64,000 bases of DNA, from contig NZ_RFFK01000001.1 of NCBI RefSeq assembly GCF_003696305.1, positions 682,001-746,000 of the forward strand. Reading direction: 5' to 3'. The translations under genes and the position numbers were made by a program. The notes under the pieces are model-generated. The model made no database searches and was not told the origin of the DNA. It saw nothing but the letters and a program-made list of their open reading frames with translations. Below are positions 53,103-62,834 of the stretch, piece by piece. The stretch's first letter is position 1. Each line of letters starts with the position of its first letter. Source of the stretch: Pseudomonas sp. AOB-7 (lineage in GTDB: Bacteria > Pseudomonadota > Gammaproteobacteria > Pseudomonadales > Pseudomonadaceae).

Positions 53103-54506
53103 ATGGCATTACTGAGCTTTCTCGGCGCCATTCGCCAAGTCACCGGCTCCTGCTACCTGGTGGAGAGCCGCGACGGCGCCAAGGTGCTGCTCGAATGCGG
53201 CATGCACCAGGGCCGCCGCGAGGAGGAGGACCGCAACCGCAGCGCCTTCCCCTTCGACCCGCGCGGCCTGGATGCGGTGGTGGTGTCCCACGCCCACCTC
53301 GACCACAGCGGCCTGCTGCCGCGCCTGGTGGCCGAGGGTTACCGCGGCGCCATCCATGTCACCGAGGCCAGCGGCGAGCTGCTCGAACTGATGCTGCTGG
53401 ATGCCGCCTTTCTCCAGGAGAAGGACGCCGAGTGGGAGAACCGCTGGCGCGCGCGCCAGGGCAAGCCGGCGATCGTGCCGCTGTACACCCTGGCCAACGC
53501 CGAGCAGGCGCTCGGCCAGCGCCGCACCCACGCCTACGGCACGCCGGTGGAGGTGGCCAAAGGGGTGCAGGTGACCTTCCATAACGCCGGGCATATCCTC
53601 GGCGCGGCGATAGTGGAGATGAAGATCGAGGACCACCACCTGCACCGCCATCTGGTGTTTTCCGGCGACCTGGGCAATACCTGCTCGCCGCTGATGCAGG
53701 CGCCGACCACGCTGAGCGAGGCCGACGTGCTGCTGATGGAGTCGACCTACGGCGACCGCGACCACCGCCGTAGCGAGGACACCCTGGAGGAGCTGGCGGC
53801 GATCCTGCAGCAGGCCCACCGCGAGGGCGGCAACGTGCTGATTCCCTCCTTCGCCGTCGGCCGCACCCAGGACCTGATCTACTACCTGGGGCGCTTCTAC
53901 CAGGAGGGCCGCCTGCCGCAACAGGCGGTGTTCCTCGACAGCCCCATGGCGATCCGCGCCAACGCCATCTACAGCCGCTTCCACGACCAGTTCGCCGCCG
54001 AGGATCGTGCCGCGCTGGCCGCCAAGGGGGTCAAGCGAGTCGAGGACTGGCTGCCGATCCTGCGCTGTACGCCCAGCGCCGAGGAGTCGATGGCGATCAA
54101 CCGGATCAACAGCGGCGCGATCATCATCGCCGGCGCCGGCATGTGCAACGGCGGGCGCATTGTCCATCACTTCAAGCACAACCTCTGGCGCGAGAACTGC
54201 CACCTGGTGTTCCCCGGCTTCCAGGCCAAGGGCACCCTCGGCCGCCTGATAGTCGACGGCGCCAGTACGGTGAAGGTGCTGCACCAGCGCATCGCGGTGA
54301 AGGCCAAGGTGCATACCCTGGGCGGCTTCTCGGCGCATGCCGGGCAATCGCAGCTGCTCGACTGGGCCAGCCATTTCGAGCACCACCCCGAGCTGTACCT
54401 GGTGCACGGCGAGCTGGAGAAGATGCAGGCGCTGCAGCAAGCCCTGCGCCAGCAGCTGAACTGGATCGCCAACATCCCCGAACCGGGCGAGCAGATCGCC
54501 ATCTGA
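53103..54506 (+). CDS. MBL-fold beta-CASP ribonuclease-like protein
   Basis: A 467-aa metallo-beta-lactamase/beta-CASP protein. Metal motif HAHLDHSG (about 62-69), later His in FHNAGHILGAA, Asp in VFSGDLGN, the beta-CASP region with VLIPSFAVGRTQDLIYYLGR, GAGMCNGGRIVHHFKHNL, and the final HTLGGFSAHAGQ. This is the Ysh1/CPSF73-like bacterial group; such proteins process RNA. ATG 53103 has GAGG 4 and GGAG 9 bases upstream. It shows no KH or dsRNA-binding extension. Its RNA substrate in Pseudomonas is not known. Confidence 0.9.
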   Translation: MALLSFLGAIRQVTGSCYLVESRDGAKVLLECGMHQGRREEEDRNRSAFPFDPRGLDAVVVSHAHLDHSGLLPRLVAEGYRGAIHVTEASGELLELMLLDAAFLQEKDAEWENRWRARQGKPAIVPLYTLANAEQALGQRRTHAYGTPVEVAKGVQVTFHNAGHILGAAIVEMKIEDHHLHRHLVFSGDLGNTCSPLMQAPTTLSEADVLLMESTYGDRDHRRSEDTLEELAAILQQAHREGGNVLIPSFAVGRTQDLIYYLGRFYQEGRLPQQAVFLDSPMAIRANAIYSRFHDQFAAEDRAALAAKGVKRVEDWLPILRCTPSAEESMAINRINSGAIIIAGAGMCNGGRIVHHFKHNLWRENCHLVFPGFQAKGTLGRLIVDGASTVKVLHQRIAVKAKVHTLGGFSAHAGQSQLLDWASHFEHHPELYLVHGELEKMQALQQALRQQLNWIANIPEPGEQIAI

Positions 54507-54634
54507 CCGGCGCGGCCAGCGACGCTCGCGCCCGATGCGCCTTCCGCCATCGTCCGCAGACGTCCATACTCTGAAAAGGCTCGGGCTTTCAGGGACTTGG
54601 AGGTGCCGAGCGGATTCGATCAAGGAGACGCTGC

Positions 54635-55708
54635 ATGCCCTACGAACCGGACGATTACCTGTCACGTCACTTCCAGACCAGTGGCATCGACCTGGCCAGC
54701 AAAGTGGACGAGCTGCTCGCCCTCTCCGCCCCCGGCAACAGCCCGAACCTGCCGCTGTACCGCGACATGCTCACCACCGTGATCCGCATGGCCCAGGCCG
54801 ACCGCAACCGCTGGGACGCCAAGATCATGCTGCAGACCCTGCGCGAGATGGAGCACGCCTTCAGCACCCTGGAACAGTTCAAGCGCCGGCGCAAGGTCAC
54901 GGTCTTCGGCTCGGCGCGCACGCCGGCCGAGCACCCGGTCTACACCCTGGCCCGCGAGCTGGGCGCGACCCTGGCGCGCTACGACCTGATGGTCATCACC
55001 GGCGCCGGCGGCGGCATCATGGCTGCCGCCCACGAGGGCGCCGGACGCGAGAACAGCCTGGGCTTCAACATCACCCTGCCGTTCGAGCAGAACGCCAACG
55101 CCACCATGCAGGGCAGCGAGCATCTGCTGTCGTTTCACTTCTTCTTCCTGCGCAAGCTGTTCTTCGTCAAGGAGGCCGACGCCCTGGTGCTCTGCCCCGG
55201 CGGTTTCGGCACCCTGGACGAGGCGCTGGAAGTACTCACCCTGATCCAGACCGGCAAGAGCCCACTGGTGCCGGTGGTGCTGCTGGATCAGCCGGGCGGC
55301 AGCTACTGGCAGCGCGCCATCGAATTTCTCCAGCAGGAACTGGCGGACAAGGGCTATATCCTGCCCAGCGACCTCAACCTAATGCGCCTGGTGCACAGCG
55401 CCGAAGACGCCGCCGAGGAAATCGCCCAGTTCTACCGCAACTTCCACTCCAGCCGCTGGCTCAAGGACAGCTTCGTCCTGCGCCTCAACCACCCGCTCAG
55501 CGACGCCGCGCTCAAGCAGTTGCAGGGGGAGTTCGCCGGCCTGTGCAAACAGGGCGGTTTCAGCCAGCAGCCTTACTGCGAGCAGGAACGCGACGAACCC
55601 GAACTGTGCCACCTGACCCGCCTGGCCTTCGCCTTCAACGGCCGCGACCACGGCCGGCTGCGCGAACTGCTGAATTTCGTCAACCTGCCGGGCAACTGGG
55701 CGGCCTGA
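54635..55708 (+). CDS. LOG-family (TIGR00730) Rossmann-fold protein
   Basis: A 357-aa protein of the LOG/lysine-decarboxylase-like group. VTVFGSARTPAEHPVYTLARELG starts the fold, ITGAGGGIMAAAHEGA binds phosphate, and ALVLCPGGFGTLDEALEVLTLIQTGK is the PGGxGT signature. LOG enzymes are phosphoribohydrolases that free cytokinin bases or, like PpnN, cleave nucleotide monophosphates. An N-terminal extension of about 85 residues and a C-terminal 100 make it longer than plain LOG (about 190 aa), closer to PpnN, but it lacks the usual PpnN domain layout that I recall. AAGGAG lies 7 bases upstream. Confidence 0.88.
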   Translation: MPYEPDDYLSRHFQTSGIDLASKVDELLALSAPGNSPNLPLYRDMLTTVIRMAQADRNRWDAKIMLQTLREMEHAFSTLEQFKRRRKVTVFGSARTPAEHPVYTLARELGATLARYDLMVITGAGGGIMAAAHEGAGRENSLGFNITLPFEQNANATMQGSEHLLSFHFFFLRKLFFVKEADALVLCPGGFGTLDEALEVLTLIQTGKSPLVPVVLLDQPGGSYWQRAIEFLQQELADKGYILPSDLNLMRLVHSAEDAAEEIAQFYRNFHSSRWLKDSFVLRLNHPLSDAALKQLQGEFAGLCKQGGFSQQPYCEQERDEPELCHLTRLAFAFNGRDHGRLRELLNFVNLPGNWAA

Positions 55709-55710
55709 GC

Positions 55711-55736
55711 GTAGACCCGGATTGCATCCAGGCTAC
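55711..55736. repeat. Degraded GTAGCCCGGAT palindrome
   Basis: GTAGACCCGGATTGCATCC followed by GGCTAC resembles a collapsed copy of the element at 9245-9305. It lies right after the LOG-family gene. Confidence 0.5.
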
Positions 55737-55744
55737 TGAAAACA

Positions 55745-55770
55745 CAAAGCCCGGCATGTGCCGGGCTTTG
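55745..55770. terminator. Bidirectional terminator between LOG gene and nadA
   Basis: CAAAGCCCGGCA (55745-55756) and TGCCGGGCTTTG (55759-55770) form a perfect 12-bp stem with a two-base centre (TG). It serves both convergent genes. Confidence 0.85.
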
Positions 55771-55788
55771 TCGGGTTGCACGGGCGTA

Positions 55789-56847
55789 TCAGGCGTTGCC
55801 CGCCACCTTCAGCCTGGCGGCTTGGGTGAAATCGAGCATGCGCTTGAGCGGCTTGACCGCCTTGGGAATCAGCGCCGGGTCGACATGAATCTCGCCACTG
55901 CCTTCGCGCAGGCCGGTGAGCACCCGCTCCAGGGTGTTCATCGCCATCCACGGGCAGTGCGCGCAGCTGCGGCAGGCCGCGCCGTTGCCGGCAGTGGGCG
56001 CCTCGATAAAGGTCTTGTCCGGGCACAGCTGCTGCATCTTGTAGAAGATGCCGCGGTCGGTGGCGACGATGAAGGTGGAATTGGGCAGGGTCTGCGCCGC
56101 CTTGATCAACTGGCTGGTGGAGCCCACCGCATCGGCCAGCTCGACCACGTTCTGCGGCGACTCCGGGTGCACCAGGATGGCGGCGTCGGGGTAGAGCGCC
56201 TTCATGTCCAGCAGCTGCTTGGACTTGAACTCCTCGTGCACGATGCAGGCGCCGTCCCACAGCAGCATGTCGGCGCCGGTCTCGCGCTGGATGTAGTTGC
56301 CCAGGTGCTTGTCCGGCGCCCAGATGATGGTTTCGCCGTTGTCCATCAGGCTCTCGACGATTTCCAGGGCGCAGCTGGAGGTCACCACCCAGTCAGCACG
56401 CGCCTTGACCGCCGCCGAGGTGTTGGCGTAGACCACCACGGTGCGCTCGGGATGCTGGTCGCAGAAGGCCGAGAACTCGTCCACCGGGCAACCCAGATCG
56501 AGCGAACAGGTCGCCTCCAGAGTCGGCATCAGCACGCGCTTTTCCGGGTTGAGGATCTTCGCCGTCTCGCCCATGAACTTGACCCCGGCCACCACCACGG
56601 TCTGCGCCGGGTGCTGGTTGCCGAAACGGGCCATTTCCAGAGAGTCGGAAACGCAGCCGCCGGTTTCCTCGGCCAGCGCCTGGATCACCGGGTCGCAGTA
56701 ATAGTGCGCCACCAGCACCGCGTTCTGCTTCTTCAGCTCGGCGGCGATTTCACGGCGATAGAAGGCCTCTTCCTCGGCGGTCAGAGGCTTGGGCTGTTTG
56801 GCATCGAGGTGGGCTTGAACCAGAAGGCGTTCGGAAATCTGCGTCAT
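55789..56847 (-). CDS. nadA: Quinolinate synthase A
   Basis: A 352-aa iron-sulfur enzyme that condenses iminoaspartate with dihydroxyacetone phosphate to quinolinate in NAD biosynthesis. Motifs: [65 protein letters not shown], and the C-terminal cysteine cluster [10 protein letters not shown] chose the ATG at 56847 ([11 protein letters not shown]); the frame continues upstream into the tRNA-Lys region, which is not coding. Partner nadB is not in the window. The terminator after tRNA-Lys at 56949 separates it from the tRNA. Confidence 0.96.
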   Translation of the reverse strand: MTQISERLLVQAHLDAKQPKPLTAEEEAFYRREIAAELKKQNAVLVAHYYCDPVIQALAEETGGCVSDSLEMARFGNQHPAQTVVVAGVKFMGETAKILNPEKRVLMPTLEATCSLDLGCPVDEFSAFCDQHPERTVVVYANTSAAVKARADWVVTSSCALEIVESLMDNGETIIWAPDKHLGNYIQRETGADMLLWDGACIVHEEFKSKQLLDMKALYPDAAILVHPESPQNVVELADAVGSTSQLIKAAQTLPNSTFIVATDRGIFYKMQQLCPDKTFIEAPTAGNGAACRSCAHCPWMAMNTLERVLTGLREGSGEIHVDPALIPKAVKPLKRMLDFTQAARLKVAGNA

Positions 56848-56948
56848 ATCATCGAACCTGCGGCGCTCTTGAGCGAGCTGCGAGTATACCCCCTGGCTGC
56901 CCATCGCCACAGGCGGGGCAGCATCGGCCAAGGGGCTTTTCCGAGAGC

Positions 56949-56978
56949 AAAAAAAAGCCAGTCTTGCGACTGGCTTTT
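56949..56978 (-). terminator. Rho-independent terminator downstream of tRNA-Lys
   Basis: GCCAGTC (56957-56963) and GACTGGC (56968-56974) form a 7-bp stem with a TTGC loop; on the minus strand it ends in a run of T (A-run 56949-56956). It lies just past the tRNA-Lys 3' end and separates it from nadA. Confidence 0.85.
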
Positions 56979-56984
56979 GCGATC

Positions 56985-57060
56985 TGGTGGGTCGTGTAGG
57001 ATTCGAACCTACGACCAATTGGTTAAAAGCCAACTGCTCTACCAACTGAGCTAACGACCC
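56985..57060 (-). tRNA. tRNA-Lys (TTT)
   Basis: 76 nt with CCA encoded. Acceptor stem GGGTCGT/ACGACCC, anticodon loop CTTTTAA (TTT), T-loop GGTTCGAATCC. It lies 58 bases downstream of queC and probably shares its transcript. Confidence 0.96.
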
Positions 57061-57118
57061 AACGCGAGGCGCATGATACTGATTTAATTCAGGAAATCAA
57101 CACTTCGCGAAAACTTTT

Positions 57119-57793
57119 TCAAACGTAGCGGGTAGCATCGGGTACGCCAGCGGCGACGAAACCGGCGGCGCGCAGGCGGCAGCTGTCGCACTTGCCACAG
57201 GCGCGACCGTCGTCGTCGGCCTGGTAGCAGGACACGGTCAGCGTGTAATCCACGCCCAGGCGCATGCCGGCCTGGATGATTTCGCCCTTGCTCAGCTGCT
57301 GCAGCGGCGCGCGAATGCGAAAGCCCTGCCCTTCCACCCCGGCCTTGGTCGCTAGGTTGGCCATGCGCTCGAAGGCCTCGATAAATTCCGGCCGGCAGTC
57401 GGGATAGCCCGAATAGTCCACCGCGTTGACCCCGATAAAGATATCGCGTGCGCCCAGCACTTCCGCCCAGCCCAGGGCCAGGGACAGGAACACCGTGTTG
57501 CGCGCCGGCACGTAGGTCACCGGAATGCCCTCGCCGGGGGTTTCCGGCACGGCGATGGATGCATCGGTCAACGCCGAGCCGCCGATGCCGTTGAGGTTGA
57601 GACCGATCACCTTATGCTCGACCACCCCCAGTTGCCGGGCAACGCGCTCGGCGGCCTGCAACTCGGCGCGATGACGCTGACCGTAGTCGAAGCTCATGCT
57701 GAAGCAGGCGTAGCCCTCGGCCTTGGCCATGGCCACCACGGTGGCCGAGTCCAGGCCGCCGGAGAGAAGAATCAGCGCTTTCTTGTCGTTCAT
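57119..57793 (-). CDS. queC: 7-cyano-7-deazaguanine synthase QueC
   Basis: A 224-aa ATP-dependent enzyme that turns 7-carboxy-7-deazaguanine into preQ0 for queuosine. The PP-loop [19 protein letters not shown] opens the protein, [17 protein letters not shown] binds substrate, and a C-terminal zinc cluster is present ([18 protein letters not shown]). The frame seen further upstream belongs to queE; ATG 57793 is the true start, only two bases after the queE stop, so both are co-translated. Confidence 0.97.
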   Translation of the reverse strand: MNDKKALILLSGGLDSATVVAMAKAEGYACFSMSFDYGQRHRAELQAAERVARQLGVVEHKVIGLNLNGIGGSALTDASIAVPETPGEGIPVTYVPARNTVFLSLALGWAEVLGARDIFIGVNAVDYSGYPDCRPEFIEAFERMANLATKAGVEGQGFRIRAPLQQLSKGEIIQAGMRLGVDYTLTVSCYQADDDGRACGKCDSCRLRAAGFVAAGVPDATRYV

Positions 57794-57795
57794 CC

Positions 57796-58443
57796 TCAGT
57801 GTCCCGGCTCGTCGTTCCAGAGAATCTTGTGCAGCTGCAGTTGCAGGCGTACCGGCAGGTTGTCCGCCACTATCCAGTCGGCCAGCGCGCGCGCGTCCAG
57901 CTGCTGGTGGCTGGGCGAGAACAGCACCTCGCCGGCGCGCGCCTCGAGGCGATACTGGATCAGCTTGGACACCGCCCAGTCGTAGTCCTCGCGCGAGCAG
58001 ATGACGAACTTGACCTGATCCTTGGCGGTCAGCCAGTCGATGTTCTCGTAGCGATTGCGCTGCACCTCGGCCGAGCCTGGGGTCTTCAGGTCGAGCACCT
58101 TGCTCACCCGCGGATCGACGGCCGATACGTCGAGCGCGCCACTGGTCTCCAGCGACACCTCGTAGCCGGCGTCGCACAAGCGCTCGAGCAGCGCAATGCA
58201 ATTGGGCTGGGCCAGCGGCTCGCCGCCGGTGACGCAGACGTAGCGCGGCTTGTAGGCCGCCACTTGGTCGAGGATGGCGTCCAGCGCAACGAGCTCGCCG
58301 CCGCTAAAGGCGTAAGCAGTGTCGCAGTACTGGCAGCGCAGGGGGCAGCCGGTCAGGCGCACGAATACCGTCGGCAAGCCGGCGGTACGCGTCTCGCCCT
58401 GCAGCGAGTAGAAGATCTCGGTGATGCGCAGGGTTGTTTGCAT
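57796..58443 (-). CDS. queE: 7-carboxy-7-deazaguanine synthase QueE
   Basis: A 215-aa radical-SAM enzyme that makes the deazaguanine ring of preQ0. The CX3C-type cluster motif is [13 protein letters not shown], preceded by [14 protein letters not shown] and [11 protein letters not shown] follow. I use the ATG at 58443 ([11 protein letters not shown]), which fits the family, rather than the longer frame to 58476. A terminator lies between it and the tol-pal genes (58683-58706), so it needs its own promoter within 58444-58682, a 280-base stretch without another gene. Confidence 0.96.
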   Translation of the reverse strand: MQTTLRITEIFYSLQGETRTAGLPTVFVRLTGCPLRCQYCDTAYAFSGGELVALDAILDQVAAYKPRYVCVTGGEPLAQPNCIALLERLCDAGYEVSLETSGALDVSAVDPRVSKVLDLKTPGSAEVQRNRYENIDWLTAKDQVKFVICSREDYDWAVSKLIQYRLEARAGEVLFSPSHQQLDARALADWIVADNLPVRLQLQLHKILWNDEPGH

Positions 58444-58682
58444 AGTGGCCACGGGCGTGATGACGAAACAGGCCATCCGCCTCCGTTGCGTTGAATCGGG
58501 ATGCTTGCCGCACGTAGCGGCAGCGATTGGTTACCCCGCACGGCGAAGGCATCAGCCGAGCTGAAACTTCGCACCCGTTGCAGGGCTGGCGATTCTAAAC
58601 GAAAAACGCCGCGGCCGATATTTCCCCCCGCCATCGCCCATTGGAGTGCGCCGGCACAGCCTACAGCACGACAGCCGAGCAT

Positions 58683-58706
58683 AAAAAACCCGCGCCTAGC
58701 GCGGGC
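58683..58706 (-). terminator. Terminator of the tol-pal operon
   Basis: CCCGCGC (58689-58695) pairs with GCGCGGG (58699-58705) around CTA; on the minus strand a run of six T follows. It lies 20 bases beyond the cpoB stop, so tol-pal transcription mostly ends before queE. Confidence 0.88.
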
Positions 58707-58725
58707 TCTTGAAAGGTCGTGGCCG

Positions 58726-59538
58726 TTACGGCAGGCGCTGCAGATCGCGCTGGGCCAGCTGCGCGGCCGAGCTGCCGGGAAACTGGGCGATGACCTGCTG
58801 GAGGATGCCGCGGGCCTTGTCGTTGTTGCCCAGGCGCTTCTCCACATCGGCCAGCTTGAACAGCGAATCCGGCACCTTGGCATGGCTCGGGTACGCCTGG
58901 CTGACCTTGGCGAAGGCCTGACCGGCGCCCTGCAGGTCGCCCTTGGCCAGATTGACCTCGCCCAACCAGTACTGCGCATTGCCGGCGTACTGGCTGTTGG
59001 GATAGCGGTTGAGGAAGGCGGTGAAAGCCTGCGACGCCTTGTCGAAATCCTTGGCCTTGATCAGGTCGAAGGCGGCGTCGTAATAGAGCTTTTCCTTGGC
59101 CGGATCACCCGGCTCGGCGCTGGCCTGCTGCTGGGCGGCAGGCGGCGTCGGGGTACCGTTGGCGTTGATCGCGCCAGCGGCGGAATTCTGTGCGGGAGCA
59201 GCGGAGCCAGCACCGGAAGACAGGCGTTGGTCCAGATCCTGATAGCGCTCGAGGCTCTCCTGCTTGAGGCGCTGGATTTCGTTCTGCTGTTCTTCGAGCA
59301 TGCCGCGCAGCTGGGCAATTTCCTGCTGCATCTGCTCGAGCTGGTTGAACAGCATACCCTGCGCCGAGGCCGGGGCTTGCGCCCCGCCCCCGGCGTAGGA
59401 GCCGGCCGTACCATAACCCGCCGGTGGATAGCTGCTGCCTTGCGGTATGGAGCTGCTTTCCAGTACGGGAACTTCCGCCATCGCCGCAAGCGGCAGGGCG
59501 AGCGTCAGAAGGGTCAGGATACAGCGGCAATTACGCAT
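58726..59538 (-). CDS. cpoB: Cell division coordinator CpoB (YbgF)
   Basis: A 270-aa periplasmic protein. A signal peptide (residues 1-21, LAAMA) is followed by a trimerising coiled coil (about 62-105, LFNQLEQMQQEIAQLRGMLEEQQNEI). After a Pro/Ala/Gln-rich linker, TPR repeats occupy residues about 145-270 (YDAAFDLIKAKDFDKASQAFTAFLNRYPNSQYAGNAQYWLGE). It links Tol-Pal constriction with PBP1B-driven peptidoglycan synthesis. It ends the tol-pal operon, six bases after pal, and is followed by a terminator. Confidence 0.95.
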   Translation of the reverse strand: MRNCRCILTLLTLALPLAAMAEVPVLESSSIPQGSSYPPAGYGTAGSYAGGGAQAPASAQGMLFNQLEQMQQEIAQLRGMLEEQQNEIQRLKQESLERYQDLDQRLSSGAGSAAPAQNSAAGAINANGTPTPPAAQQQASAEPGDPAKEKLYYDAAFDLIKAKDFDKASQAFTAFLNRYPNSQYAGNAQYWLGEVNLAKGDLQGAGQAFAKVSQAYPSHAKVPDSLFKLADVEKRLGNNDKARGILQQVIAQFPGSSAAQLAQRDLQRLP

Positions 59539-59544
59539 GGCAGC

Positions 59545-60042
59545 TTACTTGCGCAGCTCTACGCGACGGTTCTGAGCCCAGGACTGCTCGTCGTTGCCAG
59601 TGGCAACCGGACGCTCTTCGCCGTAGGAAACCAGTTCCAGCTGAGCCGGGGAAACGCCCTGCAGTACCAGGTAGCGCTGAACGGCCTTGGCACGACGCTC
59701 GCCCAGAGCCATGTTGTACTCACGGGTACCGCGCTCGTCGGCGTGGCCTTCCAGAACGACGCGAGCGCCGTTGCCTTTCAGGTCCTTGGCATGTACGTCC
59801 AGAGCGCGCATGGCTTCGGCCTTCAGGTCGGAGCTGTCGTACTCGAAGTAGAAGGTGGTGATAGCGCGCAGGGCGGCTTCTTCGCTCAGGCTGCCGTCGA
59901 CGGCACCGGTGTTGGCACCGTAACCGGCGTTCGGGTCGACTGCGCCTTCACCAGCAGCGTCACCGCCTTTGGAAGAGCAACCAACAGCGACGGCGAGAGC
60001 CAGGGACAGTGCAGCAAACTTACCGAATTTCAGCATTTCCAT
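59545..60042 (-). CDS. pal: Peptidoglycan-associated lipoprotein Pal (OprL)
   Basis: A 165-aa outer-membrane lipoprotein. A signal peptide ends in a lipobox ([10 protein letters not shown]), then a short flexible linker, and an OmpA-like domain with [26 protein letters not shown] and [26 protein letters not shown], which binds meso-diaminopimelate. ATG 60042 ([12 protein letters not shown]) is chosen because it matches OprL of P. aeruginosa; the ATG three bases earlier is possible. AGGAG lies 7 bases upstream. It is the outer-membrane anchor of the Tol-Pal complex. Confidence 0.97.
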   Translation of the reverse strand: MEMLKFGKFAALSLALAVAVGCSSKGGDAAGEGAVDPNAGYGANTGAVDGSLSEEAALRAITTFYFEYDSSDLKAEAMRALDVHAKDLKGNGARVVLEGHADERGTREYNMALGERRAKAVQRYLVLQGVSPAQLELVSYGEERPVATGNDEQSWAQNRRVELRK

Positions 60043-60097
60043 CATGTAACTCCTAATGAACCCCAGTTGTGTTAAGCAATAAAGGTGTAGCGCCGCA

Positions 60098-61396
60098 TCA
60101 GTTCAGGTAAGGGGACCAAGAAGGCTCTCGAACTTCGCCTTGAGCGGTAGGAAGAGGGAGCCTCACGCGTCCATTGGTGGACGCCAACATCAAGACTCCC
60201 CGGCCCTGCTGGCGGGTGGCGTAGATTAGCATGGCGCCATTGGGCGCAACAGTGGGCGACTCGTCCAAACTTGTGTCGGAAAGTATGCGCAGGCGCTTGG
60301 TTTCCAGGTCCTGCGCAGCCACCTTGAACACGGTGAAACCATCCTGGCGATGGATCATCACCAGGGTCTTCTCGTCGGCCGACAACTTCGGGTTGGCGTT
60401 GTAGTTACCGACGAAGGTTACCCGCTCCACCGCCCCATTGTTGATGTTGGTCTTGTAGATCTGCGGTTTGCCGGCGCGATCCGAGGTGAAGTACAGGGTC
60501 TGCCCGTCCTTGCCCCAGAACGGCTCGGTGTCGATGGCGTAATGGTTGGTGATGCGGCGCATCTGCCGGCTGCCCATGTCCATCACGTAGATTTCCGGGT
60601 TGCCGTCGCGCGACAGCACGAAGGCCAGGCGATTGCCGTCCGGCGACCAGGCCGGCGCACCGTTGAGACCCTCGAAGTTGGTGATCTGCTCGCGGCGGCC
60701 GGTGTCGATATGCTGGACGAAGATGCGCGGGCGGCGCTGCTCGAACGACACGTAGGCGATACGCCGGCCATCGGGCGCGAAGGACGGCGACAGGATCGGC
60801 TCGCGCGACTGCAGCAGGGTCACCGCGCGGGCACCGTCGTAGTCGGAACGCTGCAGGGTGTAACGGGTGTTGTTGGCACCGAAGCGCTCGGCGGTGACGT
60901 ACAGCAGGCGGGTGGAGAACGCGCCCTTGACCCCGGTGAGCTTCTCGAACGACTGATCGGCGATATGGTGGGCCATGTCGCGCAGCTGGTCGGTACCGCC
61001 GCCGACGCTGCCGGTCATCACCTGCTGTTCGGTGCTGACGTTGAACAGCGCGTACTGCACCTGCAGGCGACCGGCGTTCGGCACCAGGCTGCCGACCAGC
61101 ACGTACTGGGCGCCGAGGGCCTTCCAGTCGCGGTAGATGACTTCGCTGGCCTGGGTCGGCAGGCTGATCATGTTCTGCCGCGGAATCGGCTCGAAGTAGC
61201 CGGAGTTGCGCAGGTCGTTGCCGATGATCTCGGCCATGTCCTCGGGCAGCACCGAGCCCCCCTGCCAGCCGAAGGGCACCACGGCGATCGGCGTGGCACG
61301 GTCGGCGCCATGGGAGATCACCAGCGGATCGGCCGCCTGCACGCTGCCGACCAGCATGATCAGACCCAACAGGGCCATACGAATCAGGGTATTCAC
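60098..61396 (-). CDS. tolB: Tol-Pal system protein TolB
   Basis: A 432-aa periplasmic beta-propeller protein with a signal peptide (residues 1-21, SVQAADP). The N-terminal domain (22-160) is followed by repeated six-bladed propeller strands of the form SPDG or [11 protein letters not shown] and [24 protein letters not shown]. It binds Pal and TolA. GTG 61396 is preferred over TTG 61405 since GGAGG sits 10 bases before the former and one base before the latter; this gives 432 residues, the length in P. aeruginosa. It starts 5 bases after the tolA stop. Confidence 0.96.
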   Translation of the reverse strand: MNTLIRMALLGLIMLVGSVQAADPLVISHGADRATPIAVVPFGWQGGSVLPEDMAEIIGNDLRNSGYFEPIPRQNMISLPTQASEVIYRDWKALGAQYVLVGSLVPNAGRLQVQYALFNVSTEQQVMTGSVGGGTDQLRDMAHHIADQSFEKLTGVKGAFSTRLLYVTAERFGANNTRYTLQRSDYDGARAVTLLQSREPILSPSFAPDGRRIAYVSFEQRRPRIFVQHIDTGRREQITNFEGLNGAPAWSPDGNRLAFVLSRDGNPEIYVMDMGSRQMRRITNHYAIDTEPFWGKDGQTLYFTSDRAGKPQIYKTNINNGAVERVTFVGNYNANPKLSADEKTLVMIHRQDGFTVFKVAAQDLETKRLRILSDTSLDESPTVAPNGAMLIYATRQQGRGVLMLASTNGRVRLPLPTAQGEVREPSWSPYLN

Positions 61397-61401
61397 AGCG
61401 C

Positions 61402-62355
61402 TCAATCCTCCGGTTTGAAAATGACGCGACGCTGCCTGTACAGGGAGTCAAAGGTAGCGCGATCCAATTGTTGCATTTCGGGAATACGGCCGACGTTACG
61501 CACCGCGGCCACGGCGGAGCTGTCGAACGGCGCATCGCCGCTGGAGCGTGACACGCTGGCGTTGGCGATGGTGCCGTCGGGCAGCATCTGAATCAGCAGT
61601 TCGACGCTCATGCCGCGGCGCGCCGACATCGGACGCTGCCAGTTCTCGGTGATCAGCTTGATGATCAGGTCGTCGAGGTTGCCCGCCACCTGGTCACCAT
61701 GGGTCTCGGCCAGCGCCTGCTGGTTCTGCACGTTGTCCGACAGCAGCTCGGCCAGTGCCGCCGCTTTCTGATCCTCGGCCGCCTTGCGCCGCGCCTCTTC
61801 GGCCTTGCGCTTGGCGTCCTCGGCCGCTTTCTTCTTGGCCGCCTCGGCGGCTGCCTTCTTCTTCGCTTCTTCGGCCGCGGCCTTCTTCTTGGCCTCTTCG
61901 GCGGCTTTCTTCTTCGCCTCTTCCTCGGCGCGTTTCTTGGCGATGTCGGCCTGGCGTTTCTGCTCGGCGGCCTTCTTCTCGGCTTCGGCCTTCTTCGCCG
62001 CCTCGGCTTTGGCTGCCTCGGCCTTTCGAGCCTCTTCGGCTTTCTTTTGTTCCGCTGCCTTGGCCTGGACCAGCTTCTGCTCTTCGGCCTTCTTCTGCTC
62101 CAGACGCTCGGTCTCGAACTGCGGCGCCGAGGTCTTCTGCGCCTCGCCCGCCACCTTCTGGGTGGTCTGGGTGGTTGCCTGGCTCTGCGATTTCAATTGA
62201 TACAGGGTGGCCTGCACCACCGGGCGTGCCGGCGGCAGCTCGGGGCTGAAGGCGAAGCTGACGAACAGCATGGCAAACATCAGGACGTGCAGACCCACGG
62301 CCCAGACCACGGGCCAGAAGTAGCTTTCCGAGGGCGAACGCTCGCTGTGCTGCAT
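61402..62355 (-). CDS. tolA: Tol-Pal system protein TolA
   Basis: A 317-aa inner-membrane protein. One helix (about residues 14-36) anchors it, a long Ala/Lys/Glu-rich helical domain (about 75-205, repeated [10 protein letters not shown] units) spans the periplasm, and a TonB-like C-terminal domain ([29 protein letters not shown]) contacts Pal and TolB. The DNA for the helical domain is highly repetitive but is coding. It overlaps the tolR stop by one base. It couples proton-motive force from TolQR to the outer membrane during division. Confidence 0.97.
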   Translation of the reverse strand: MQHSERSPSESYFWPVVWAVGLHVLMFAMLFVSFAFSPELPPARPVVQATLYQLKSQSQATTQTTQKVAGEAQKTSAPQFETERLEQKKAEEQKLVQAKAAEQKKAEEARKAEAAKAEAAKKAEAEKKAAEQKRQADIAKKRAEEEAKKKAAEEAKKKAAAEEAKKKAAAEAAKKKAAEDAKRKAEEARRKAAEDQKAAALAELLSDNVQNQQALAETHGDQVAGNLDDLIIKLITENWQRPMSARRGMSVELLIQMLPDGTIANASVSRSSGDAPFDSSAVAAVRNVGRIPEMQQLDRATFDSLYRQRRVIFKPED

Positions 62356-62807
62356 CAGGGCGCCTCGGTAATCAATCCGACGTTGCCCACGTCGGCCTGC
62401 TGCAGACCGCCCATGGCGGCCATCACCGTGCCGTAGTCGACCGACTTGTCGCCGCGCACGAACACCTGCACCGGCTTACCCTGACGACGGTTCTCGGCAA
62501 TGATCGCCGACACCGCCTGGGTCATCTGTTCCAGGGTCGAGGCACGCTCCTGCTCGGTGTCGACGTCCACCTCGCTGCCCATGTTCCAGTAGTAGGTCTT
62601 GTCGGCCTTGATGGAAATGGTCAGCACCTGGGCGTTGTTGTCCTGCGGCAGCGCCTCGCTGCTGACCTTGGGCAGATCGACCTTGACCCCCTGGTTGAGC
62701 ATGGGCGCGGTGACCATGAAGATGACCAGCAGCACCAGCATCACGTCGATGTAGGGCACCACGTTCATCTCGGCGACCGGTTTGCGTCTGTTGCGAATTC
62801 TCGCCAT
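62355..62807 (-). CDS. tolR: Tol-Pal system protein TolR
   Basis: A 150-aa protein with one membrane helix. It starts MARIRNRRKPVAEMNVVPYIDVMLVLLVIFMV: the Asp in PYIDV is the proton-pathway residue of the TolQR motor. The periplasmic domain (about 50-145) includes VDLPKVSSEALP and FVRGDKSVDYGTVMAAM. ATG 62807 is chosen from family alignment and AGGTG upstream; the longer frame adds three residues. One-base overlap with tolA shows coupled translation. Confidence 0.95.
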   Translation of the reverse strand: MARIRNRRKPVAEMNVVPYIDVMLVLLVIFMVTAPMLNQGVKVDLPKVSSEALPQDNNAQVLTISIKADKTYYWNMGSEVDVDTEQERASTLEQMTQAVSAIIAENRRQGKPVQVFVRGDKSVDYGTVMAAMGGLQQADVGNVGLITEAP

Positions 62808-62834
62808 GGCTAACACCTATCCTATGCGCGCGTC

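Noticed and set aside
57796..58725. preQ1 riboswitch upstream of queE
   Set aside because: No clear H-type pseudoknot pattern was seen in 58444-58725; only the tol-pal terminator is convincing there.
61780..62150. Tandem DNA repeat or satellite
   Set aside because: The repetition encodes the Ala/Lys/Glu helix of TolA, so it is coding in origin.
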